This document shows, in pieces, positions 1-7,712 of a DNA stretch of 42,332 nt. Below the pieces are notes generated by a model, which did not search any database, had not been told where the DNA came from, and saw only the letters and a program-made list of their open reading frames with translations. The stretch spans positions 1-42,332 of the forward strand of contig CAMMEG010000003.1 of assembly GCA_946495765.1 (NCBI GenBank). The letters run 5' to 3'. The stretch's first letter is position 1, and each line of letters opens with the position of its first letter. This stretch comes from an uncultured Eubacteriaceae bacterium (GTDB lineage: Bacteria > Bacillota > Clostridia > Lachnospirales > CAG-274). Position numbers and translations under genes: made by a program.

Positions 1-854
1 ATATTAGTTTTTTAAAAATGTCTAAGCCTTACGGTCAAATTATCGTTTTTTTAGATATAACAAATAATAACCAAATTAAACATAATTTAATTTATATTTC
101 TCTAATTGTTTTTATTTTAAGTTTATTATTCATTTTTATAGTTTCATATTTTTTAACAGAATGGATAATAAAGCCTGTAAAAGAAAATTTTGAAATACAA
201 AAACAATTTATAGCAAATGCTAGTCATGAACTAAAAACTCCTCTTTCAATAATATCTACAAATGTATCTATATTAGATTATGAAGATGATATTAAAGAAC
301 AAAAAAAATGGATAAAAAATGTTAAAACAGAAGTTTTTAAAATGAATGATTTAATTAATAAATTATTATTATTATCTAAAGTTGAAGATTTTTCAAAGGT
401 TAAACACTTAGAAAATATTAATATTAGTACAGTTATATTAAACAATATATTAAGCTATGAAAGTATTATTTTTGAAAAAAATAGAATATTAAAATATAAT
501 ATAACACCAAATATTTTAGTTCCTTGTATAGAAGATGATTTATCTACTATAATTAGAATTTTTTTGGATAATGCTATTAAATACTCTAATAAAAATGATA
601 TTATAGAAATAAATTTAGAAAAAAAGCATAGTCATATATCTTTATCAATATTTAATACTGGAATTGGTATAAAAAATGAAGATATAAAATATATATTTGA
701 TAGATTTTATAGAGTTGATACCTCTAGAAACAAAGAAATAGAAGGTTATGGTTTGGGGCTATCTATTGCTAAAAAAATAATAAGTAATAATAAATGGCAA
801 ATAAAGGTAGATAGTATTTATAATAAATGGATAAAATTTACAATAGATATGTAA
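1..854 (+). CDS. Sensor histidine kinase, 5'-truncated by the window edge (TM helix, HisKA, HATPase)
   Basis: Frame stays open upstream of the listed ATG at 18 to the window edge; FIANASHELKTPLSII H-box, DNAIKYSN N-box, GYGLGLSIAKKII G-box. Confidence 0.93.
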   Translation, partial: ISFLKMSKPYGQIIVFLDITNNNQIKHNLIYISLIVFILSLLFIFIVSYFLTEWIIKPVKENFEIQKQFIANASHELKTPLSIISTNVSILDYEDDIKEQKKWIKNVKTEVFKMNDLINKLLLLSKVEDFSKVKHLENINISTVILNNILSYESIIFEKNRILKYNITPNILVPCIEDDLSTIIRIFLDNAIKYSNKNDIIEINLEKKHSHISLSIFNTGIGIKNEDIKYIFDRFYRVDTSRNKEIEGYGLGLSIAKKIISNNKWQIKVDSIYNKWIKFTIDM

Positions 855-925
855 TTTTATAAAATAAAACAAAAACTATTCATTATTTTTAATCTAGAAA
901 ATTAAATTATATTTTAATTAGTTAA

Positions 926-962
926 TAAAAAGGTGTTAGTAAATTATTAACACCTTTTTATT
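926..962. terminator. Bidirectional intrinsic terminator between convergent HK and ADH genes
   Basis: AAAAAGGTGTTA...TAACACCTTTTTATTTTTT stem-loop. Confidence 0.8.
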
Positions 963-1024
963 TTTTAATCTATAAATCCATTGCAAGATTTATATTTTAG
1001 CATAATAAAATTCTATTTGTTTTT

Positions 1025-2191
1025 TTATAAACACATTTCAAATATTTTTATTATATCCTCTTTATTTAATGTTTTAAACCCTTTAATAGTTCCATTTGAA
1101 CAAGCCTTTTGTGCCATAATTTCAAAATCTTCTTGCTTAATACCTACTTTAGTAAATGTACTATCTAATCCTAATGTATTAAAGAAAAATTTTGATAATC
1201 TTTTAATACTTTCTTTAGCTACTTCCATTTGCTCTAAGTTTTTATCAATATCAAATACATTTACTCCAAATTGATAATATTTAGATACAGTTGTTTCATC
1301 TAAGCAATACTCTAACCACCTAGGTATAAGTAATGCAAGACCAAGCCCGTGAGTTATGTCATATATAGCAGATAATTCATGTTCCATAGGATGACAACTC
1401 CACTCTTGTTTTTTCCCTCCATTAACAAAACCATTTATAGCCCATGATGAAGTCCACATAAGATTAGCTCTAGCTTCATAATTCTCTGGTTCTTTCATAG
1501 CAATAGGAGTATATTTAATAATTGTTTTCATCATACCTTCCATAAAACAGTCTAACATATAAAAATCTTTTTCTATATTAAAATATACTTCCATAATATG
1601 AGCCATCATATCCACTGAACCACAAGCAGTTTGATATGGGCTTACTGTATATGTTAATGTTGGATCTAAAAATGAGACCTTTGGTAAAAGATAAGGAGAT
1701 AATCTTCCTATCTTATCTTTTGTCTCAAGGTTACTAATTACGCCACCTGAATCCATCTCTGAACCAGCAGCTGAAAGAGTAAGTATTGTAACAATAGGTA
1801 GAGCTTTTTCAATAGGTGCCCATTTACTAAAAAAATCCCACGGATCAAAATCTACACAAGCACCTGCTGCTATATATTTTGTAGCATCTATTGTAGAGCC
1901 TCCTCCAACAGCTAAAAGTACATCTATGTTTTGTTCTTTACATATTTTAGCTCCTTCTCTTACAGATTCAATACGAGGATTTGGTTCTATACCTGATAAT
2001 TCAAATAGTTCTAAACCAAATTTCTCAAGTTCATTTACAATTTTATCATAGAGTCCTATTTTTTTTATAGAACCTCCTCCATATGTAAGTAAAACTTTCT
2101 TTCCATATTTAATAAGTTCATTTCCTAAATTAGATAATTGATTTTCTCCAAAATAAACTTTTACTGGTACATCATAAACAAAATTATTCAT
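1025..2191 (-). CDS. Iron-containing alcohol dehydrogenase (butanol dehydrogenase-like)
   Basis: 388 aa; VKVYFGENQL..., AVGGGSTIDATKYIAAGA, HGLGLALLIPRW motif typical of Fe-ADH family. Confidence 0.92.
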   Translation of the reverse strand: MNNFVYDVPVKVYFGENQLSNLGNELIKYGKKVLLTYGGGSIKKIGLYDKIVNELEKFGLELFELSGIEPNPRIESVREGAKICKEQNIDVLLAVGGGSTIDATKYIAAGACVDFDPWDFFSKWAPIEKALPIVTILTLSAAGSEMDSGGVISNLETKDKIGRLSPYLLPKVSFLDPTLTYTVSPYQTACGSVDMMAHIMEVYFNIEKDFYMLDCFMEGMMKTIIKYTPIAMKEPENYEARANLMWTSSWAINGFVNGGKKQEWSCHPMEHELSAIYDITHGLGLALLIPRWLEYCLDETTVSKYYQFGVNVFDIDKNLEQMEVAKESIKRLSKFFFNTLGLDSTFTKVGIKQEDFEIMAQKACSNGTIKGFKTLNKEDIIKIFEMCL

Positions 2192-2298
2192 ATTAATAAT
2201 TCTCCTTTATAAATTAACTATATTTATTTTATTTAATTAATAAATGTTAAATCATTTAAAATTCATAAATAAAAAATATTAAAAATTTAAATACTCTT

Positions 2299-2520
2299 TT
2301 ATTCCAAATATACTACTAATTGATATGCTATTTCTTTCACTTCAAATGGAGTTATCTCGAAGTTAATTTATATTGAAAAAATATCACTAGTTGAAGTATA
2401 TCCATAATACGAGTTTTATTACCTAAATTATCAATCTTTAAAACTTTACTCCCCAAAATTTATAATCATTTAAAACCTATTGAGTATAGACAAAGAAATT
2501 TAATATGCCCTTCACTTTTT
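2299..2520 (-). pseudogene. Decayed coding remnant between AKR and ADH genes (family uncertain; possibly flavodoxin/FMN reductase-like)
   Basis: Minus-strand fragment GYTSTSDIFSI*INFEITPFEVKEIAYQLVVYLE* is interrupted by a stop; other coding-like pieces upstream are in other frames. Confidence 0.35.
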
Positions 2521-2537
2521 CTCATTCTAAAAACTTA

Positions 2538-3500
2538 CTATAAGGCTCCTACTATTTTATGAGGTACATACATTTCTTCTAAATAGTCAATTTCCATCTT
2601 TGATAACTTTATATTGAAACTTCCGACTGCATCATCTAAATATTTCTCTTTTGTCACGCCAATTATTGGAGAATCTACTCCTTTTGCAAATTGCCATCCA
2701 AGTGATATTTGAGTCATTGTTACATTTTTGTCTTTAGCAAGCTTTTCTACTCTTTTTACAATTTCCATATCCATTTCTTTTGTCGAGTCATATTTATTCA
2801 TAGCTGTTTTGTCCGTTTTACTTCTTAATGTATCTGAATCCCACGTTACACGACATAATCTTCCTCCAGCTAAAGGACTATATGAAGTTCTTGAAATATT
2901 ATTTTCATTGCATATAGGAATTAACTCTCTTTCATCTTCACGATAAATAAGATTATAATGATTCTGCATTGAAACAAACTTTGTCCATCCATTTTTTTCT
3001 GCTATATATTGCATTTTATAAAATTGATATCCATACATAGCTGATGCACCTATTGCTCTTACTTTACCGGATTTTACTACTTTGTCTAAAGCATACATTG
3101 TTTCTTCTACTGGTGTTGTGTAGTCAAATCTATGAATGATAAGTAAGTCAATATAATCTGTTTGTAATCTTCTTAATGAGCCTTCTACTTCTCGTGATAT
3201 TGCTTCTTTAGATAGGTGTCCTTCGTTAAAATAAACCTTTGTAGCAATAACAACTTTATCTCTACTAATATTATTTTTTAATGCTTTTGATAGATATTCT
3301 TCGCTAGTTCCTGCCGAATAACAATTAGCTGTATCAAAAAAGTTTATCCCTAAATCTAATGATTTTTTTATAATTTTTTCTGTTTCTTGTGGATTTAATG
3401 TCCAATCGTGCATATTGCTAGCTGGGTCTCCAAAACTCATACAACCCATACATAATTTAGATACTTTAATATCCGTGCTACCTAATTTTGTATATTCCAT
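2538..3500 (-). CDS. Aldo/keto reductase
   Basis: 320 aa; MEYTKLGSTDIKVSKLCMGCMSFG, FFDTANCYSAGTSEEYL, DYIDLLIIHRFD. Confidence 0.93.
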   Translation of the reverse strand: MEYTKLGSTDIKVSKLCMGCMSFGDPASNMHDWTLNPQETEKIIKKSLDLGINFFDTANCYSAGTSEEYLSKALKNNISRDKVVIATKVYFNEGHLSKEAISREVEGSLRRLQTDYIDLLIIHRFDYTTPVEETMYALDKVVKSGKVRAIGASAMYGYQFYKMQYIAEKNGWTKFVSMQNHYNLIYREDERELIPICNENNISRTSYSPLAGGRLCRVTWDSDTLRSKTDKTAMNKYDSTKEMDMEIVKRVEKLAKDKNVTMTQISLGWQFAKGVDSPIIGVTKEKYLDDAVGSFNIKLSKMEIDYLEEMYVPHKIVGAL

Positions 3501-3612
3501 AAATTAATTCACCGCCTATTTTTAATTAACTCTTTATTTATTTTTATAATATTTTAGTTATTAATTACATTTTTATTATTTAATTAAATAGTTATAATCT
3601 TTATATTACTAA

Positions 3613-4340
3613 TTATCCTAATTTATTATATTCTTCGTCTATTACTTGTTCACACCATTGTGTCGATGTATTTTCTCCAAAAACTTCAATAGCAAGATGG
3701 CTAAACCAGGAATTTGCTGATGCACCATGCCAATGTTTTACATTTGGTGGTATTGTTATAACATCTCCTGGTTTTAATCTTTGTGCCTCTTTTCCTTCTT
3801 CTTGATACCAACCTTCACCCTCTATACATATTAAAATTTGTCCTACTTCAGAAGTTGCTTTATGTATATGCCAGTTATTTCTACATTTTGGTTCAAAAGT
3901 TAATTTACAAAAGTTTTAGATAAAGGTTTTAAGTATGAGTTTCCTATAAAATACTTTGCCTACTCTATATTAGGCTCTCCCATTCCAAAAATTCCTTCAT
4001 GTTCCTATTTAATGGCTTCCTCTACTTCATATATTTCTTTTGCTAAATTAAAAACCGCCCATGCATTAGGCCATCCTGCATAAAATGCTGCGTGTGTTAT
4101 AATTTCTACCATTTCATCTTTTGTAATGCCATTTTTCTTTGCATTTATTAAATGATATTTTAAAGAATTATCTATCATACCCTTTCCCATAAATACACAT
4201 AATGTTACCAATGACCTATCTCTTAAAGACAATTTGTCTTCTCTAGACCAAACTTCTCCAAATAAAATATCATCATTTAATTGTGCAAACTTAGGAGCAA
4301 ATTTTCCTAAGTTATCTCTACCTGCTGTTTGTTTTTCCAT
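3613..4340 (-). pseudogene. Carboxymuconolactone decarboxylase/cupin fusion protein, disrupted by two in-frame TAG stops and a -1 frameshift
   Basis: N-terminal CMD domain ORF 4005..4340; reading through TAG at 4005-4007 gives EHEGIFGMGEPNIE, then TAG at 3960-3962, then AKYFIGNSYLKPLSKTFVN, frameshift, then TFEPKCRNNWHIHKATSEVGQILICIEGEGWYQEEGKEAQRLKPGDVITIPPNVKHWHGASANSWFSHLAIEVFGENTSTQWCEQVIDEEYNKLG*. Confidence 0.85.
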
Positions 4341-4495
4341 AAAATATCTCCTTTAAAAATTTTTAATTTAATAAAAAATTATATAAAAAATATTATTTAT
4401 TAACATATTTAAAATATTTAATAATTCAAAATACATTAATATTAACTAATATAATTGACTTATATAATTAATAATGATATAATTTCTATATTAAT

Positions 4496-4531
4496 TTTAA
4501 TTATATAACTTAAAGTTAACTTTAAGTCAAT
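4496..4531 (-). promoter_or_regulatory. MerR-type promoter/operator (TTGACT - 19 bp - TATAAT) with central perfect 20-bp palindrome
   Basis: Minus strand TTGACTTAAAGTTAACTTTAAGTTATATAAT; ACTTAAAGTTAACTTTAAGT (4508-4527) is self-complementary and lies in the spacer. Confidence 0.8.
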
Positions 4532-4563
4532 ACAATATTTTAAAAATTTTTATTGGAGATTTT

Positions 4564-5007
4564 ATGTTTTATACAATTAGTGAAGTAGCAAAAAAATTAA
4601 ATTTATCTACATCTACATTAAGATACTATGATAAAGAAGGATTATTGCCTTTTGTTGAACGTTCTCAAAGTGGAATAAGAAAGTTTAAAGATTCAGATTT
4701 TGAATGGTTAGAACTAATTGAGTGTTTAAAAAATACTGGTATGTCTATAAAAAATATAAAAAAATTTATAGATTATTATATGGAAGGGGATTCTACTATA
4801 AATGAAAGACTTAACACTATTGATAAACAACGTCAAATAGTTATTGAACAAATTAGCCAACTAGAAAAAAATCTTGAACTTCTTAATTATAAACATTGGT
4901 ATTATGAAACTGCCAAAAAATTTGGTACTTGTAATATACATAAAAATTTAAATATTAATGACATCCCAAAACAATTTAGAAAAATTTATTTAAAAAATAA
5001 ACAATAG
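4564..5007 (+). CDS. MerR family transcriptional regulator
   Basis: MFYTISEVAKKLNLSTSTLRYYDKEGLLPFVERSQSGIRKF, canonical MerR HTH. Confidence 0.95.
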   Translation: MFYTISEVAKKLNLSTSTLRYYDKEGLLPFVERSQSGIRKFKDSDFEWLELIECLKNTGMSIKNIKKFIDYYMEGDSTINERLNTIDKQRQIVIEQISQLEKNLELLNYKHWYYETAKKFGTCNIHKNLNINDIPKQFRKIYLKNKQ

Positions 5008-5130
5008 ATTTTAAACTTTATAACATAAATTTCTTCTAATTTTTAATATACAATATTAAAAATTATTCATTATTATCAATTTTCCCTATTAATAAATAGG
5101 TAATAGCTTTTAGGGGTTATTTTTATATGT

Positions 5131-5155
5131 AACTATAAAGCTATGCTTTATAGTT
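5131..5155. terminator. Hairpin adjoining the sigK stop codon, possible terminator
   Basis: AACTATAAAGC-TAT-GCTTTATAGTT perfect stem; weak T-tract. Confidence 0.45.
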
Positions 5156-5830
5156 TTATTCTTCCATTTCTTTATGAAGTTTTTCTAATGCTTTTTTCTC
5201 TATTCTTGATACATAGCTTCTACTTATTCCAAGCTTTTTGGCTATATCTCTTTGAGTAAGTTCTTCTCCATTTAAAAGTCCATATCTAAGCTCTATTATA
5301 GTTTTTTCCCTACCTTTTAAAACCTTTTTCATTTTTTCATATAATACTTTGCTTTGTATCTTTAAAGAAACTTGTTCGTCAATACTAATGCTATCGTCTG
5401 CTACTTTATCTTCTAACATTACTTCATTACCATCTTTATCTATACCTACTGTATCTTGTAAATATACATCTTTACTATGTTTTTTACTAGACCTTATAAA
5501 CATTAATATTTCATTTTCAATACATCTAGATGAGTAAGTTGCTAATTTTATACCTTTATCATTTTTAAATGTTGTAATGGCTTTTATTAAACCTATTGTA
5601 CCAATAGATATTAAGTCTTCACTATCTTTTTGATAATTAGTATACTTTTTTACTATATGTGCTACAAGTCTTAAATTTCTTTCTATTAGTATATTTTTAG
5701 CCTCTATACTACCTTCTTTGTATTCTTTTAAATATTTTTCTTCTTCTGCTGGTGTTAAAGGTTTAGGAAATGTATTACCATTTGTTATGCTTGAAAACAT
5801 AAAAAAACAATTAAATATTGAAAAAAACAA
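5156..5830 (-). CDS. sigK: RNA polymerase sporulation sigma factor sigma-K, uninterrupted, with N-terminal pro-sequence
   Basis: FPKPLTPAEEEKYLKEYKEGSIEAKNILIERNLRLVAHIVKKY...EDLISIGTIGLIKAI; C-terminal GISRSYVSRIEKKALEKL; hydrophobic leader MFFSIFNCFFMFSSITNGN resembles a pro-sigma-K peptide. Confidence 0.85.
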   Translation of the reverse strand: MFFSIFNCFFMFSSITNGNTFPKPLTPAEEEKYLKEYKEGSIEAKNILIERNLRLVAHIVKKYTNYQKDSEDLISIGTIGLIKAITTFKNDKGIKLATYSSRCIENEILMFIRSSKKHSKDVYLQDTVGIDKDGNEVMLEDKVADDSISIDEQVSLKIQSKVLYEKMKKVLKGREKTIIELRYGLLNGEELTQRDIAKKLGISRSYVSRIEKKALEKLHKEMEE

Positions 5831-6141
5831 AAAAACACCCCCAGCAAAGCTATTTTATATAATATGCTAAAAGTGTTCATTTCGTGCAAGTCTAATATTA
5901 TTTTATATAATTAATTATACAATAGTTAATATATATTTATTGTAATAAAAATTGTATACAATAAAACAATTTTTATAAAATAGTAAATATGAATTATAAA
6001 ATATTAAAATTTTATTATATTTAATATACTTAATACAAAATATATAAAATTAGTATTTTAAATGGTGATATAATATTAACTGAAAACAAAATTTTTAATA
6101 AAATTTATATGAAACTAATTTTTTAATAATCTAAATTTAGT

Positions 6142-6176
6142 AAAAAACATAGATAATAAAATCTATGTTTTTTATT
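6142..6176. terminator. Intrinsic terminator downstream of the 26-aa ORF
   Basis: AAAAAACATAGAT-aataaa-ATCTATGTTTTTTATTTTT. Confidence 0.75.
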
Positions 6177-6191
6177 TTTATTTTATAAGTT

Positions 6192-6272
6192 TTAAAATAT
6201 AATCTTTCCTATAAGATATCCTAATTGGTAACATCCAATTACAGATAAGGTTAAATAAAAAAAGTTTTTCAT
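6192..6272 (-). CDS. Putative 26-aa hydrophobic microprotein MKNFFYLTLSVIGCYQLGYLIGKIIF
   Basis: Strong SD (AGGAGGGG) 5 nt upstream of ATG; single predicted TM segment; followed by an intrinsic terminator; below the ORF-track length cutoff. Confidence 0.5.
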   Translation of the reverse strand: MKNFFYLTLSVIGCYQLGYLIGKIIF

Positions 6273-6380
6273 AAATATCCCCTCCTATAAATTTAATCTT
6301 TGGTGTACTAATATTATATGAGAAGATATTTTGATTAATTCTAATTTTTAATATAAAAATTAATACATATATTTACAATT

Positions 6381-7256
6381 CTATAAATATCTTTCTATTA
6401 CTTTTGTAAGATTAGCAAAATCTTCTATTGTAAGACGCTCTCCTCTAATATTTATGTCAAATCCTGCCTCTTGTAATATTTCAGATATTTGTTCTTTATT
6501 AAATTGAAATTTTTCAGCATTAAATATACAATTTAAAAGAGTTTTTCTTCTTTGAGAAAATGCAACTTTTATTATATAAAAAAATAAATCTATATTATCT
6601 ATATCTACTGGTGGTTTATCAAGTGTTGTAAGCCTTATTACTGCCGAATCCACATTAGGTCTTGGCATAAAACAATTTCGTGGTACATTAGCTACAAGAT
6701 AAGGTTCACAAAAATACTGAACCATAACAGATAATGAACCATAGTCTTTTGTTCCTGCCAACGCTCCCATTCTATAAGCAACTTCTTTTTGTATCATAAC
6801 TGTTATATTATCTATTGGTAACCTATTTTCTAATATATTCATTATTATAGGTGTAGTAATATAATAAGGTAAATTAGCTACAACTTTTATATTATATCCA
6901 CTATTTTCTTCTGCAATTTTATTTATATCTACTTTTAGTATGTCTTCATTTATAATTTCAATATTATTAAAATTAGATAATGTATCTTTTAAAATAGGTA
7001 TAAGAGTTCTATCTATCTCTACTGCTATGACCTTTTTAGCATTTTTAGCAAGACAAGCTGTAAGAGTACCTATACCAGGCCCTATCTCTATAACTATATC
7101 ATCATTAGATATATTAGCAGATGATACTATTTTATCTAAAACAAGTTGGTCTATTAAAAAGTTTTGTCCAAAATTCTTTTTAAATACAAAGCTATATTTA
7201 TTTATAATCTCCTTAGTTTTAAAGGCTAGTGTTTTATTTTCATCTAAATTATTAAT
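6381..7256 (-). CDS. rsmA: 16S rRNA (adenine1518/1519-N6)-dimethyltransferase, apparent AUU start codon
   Basis: Frame of listed ORF 6381..6842 stays open upstream to an in-frame stop near 7280 and encodes FGQNFLID, IVIEIGPGIGTLT, NLPYYITTPI; no ATG/GTG/TTG near the expected start; SD GGAG is 8 nt upstream of ATT (7254-7256). Confidence 0.85.
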   Translation of the reverse strand: MNNLDENKTLAFKTKEIINKYSFVFKKNFGQNFLIDQLVLDKIVSSANISNDDIVIEIGPGIGTLTACLAKNAKKVIAVEIDRTLIPILKDTLSNFNNIEIINEDILKVDINKIAEENSGYNIKVVANLPYYITTPIIMNILENRLPIDNITVMIQKEVAYRMGALAGTKDYGSLSVMVQYFCEPYLVANVPRNCFMPRPNVDSAVIRLTTLDKPPVDIDNIDLFFYIIKVAFSQRRKTLLNCIFNAEKFQFNKEQISEILQEAGFDINIRGERLTIEDFANLTKVIERYL

Positions 7257-7325
7257 ATTAATCTCTCCAAACTTTATTTAATTTTAGCCACCTCAATATA
7301 TGAAGTGGCTAATTATACATACTAA

Positions 7326-7705
7326 TCATTTAGCTCTATAATATACATTTTCATTATATTCTAACTTAAATTTATCTATCATGTATTCAAAATAAATACT
7401 TTCTATTTTAGTTTGTCCATTGTTACTTGTAACCTCTACATTAACTATATCTATAAGATTATAAGTTAAAAACTAAACCAGCTAAACCTTAATATAAAAT
7501 TTTAATTTATAGTATAAATTGAAAAATACCTCCATTTTCACTTTCATATTTAACTACAAAATTTTCTTACATAAGATTAAAAGTTCTATTTTTCATATTC
7601 TGCCATAATATCTACTGGATTAGACTTTTATTCTTTTCTACAACCAACTAAACTATTAATAAAATAATTAATATAGCTAAAACTATTTTTTCTTTTTATT
7701 GTTTA
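7326..7705 (-). pseudogene. Decayed lipoprotein-like gene
   Basis: Minus strand: lipobox-like SLVGCRKE* followed by coding-like fragments (KSNPVDIMAEYEK*, NVEVTSNNGQTKIESIYFEYMIDKFKLEYNENVYYRAK*) broken by multiple stops and frameshifts. Confidence 0.5.
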
Positions 7706-7712
7706 ATAAAGA

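Noticed and set aside
3960-4007. Possibility that the TAG codons in the CMD-cupin gene are recoded (pyrrolysine or suppressor)
   Set aside because: A frameshift follows in the same gene, and other remnants carry mixed TAA/TAG/TGA stops, so decay is simpler. No recoding machinery is visible here.
5156-5830. Possible skin-type insertion in sigK
   Set aside because: The sigK frame is continuous from pro-sequence to C-terminal HTH, so no interrupting element is present.
6940-7281. 113-aa plus-strand ORF
   Set aside because: Antisense to the conserved N-terminal half of rsmA, which reads cleanly on the minus strand.
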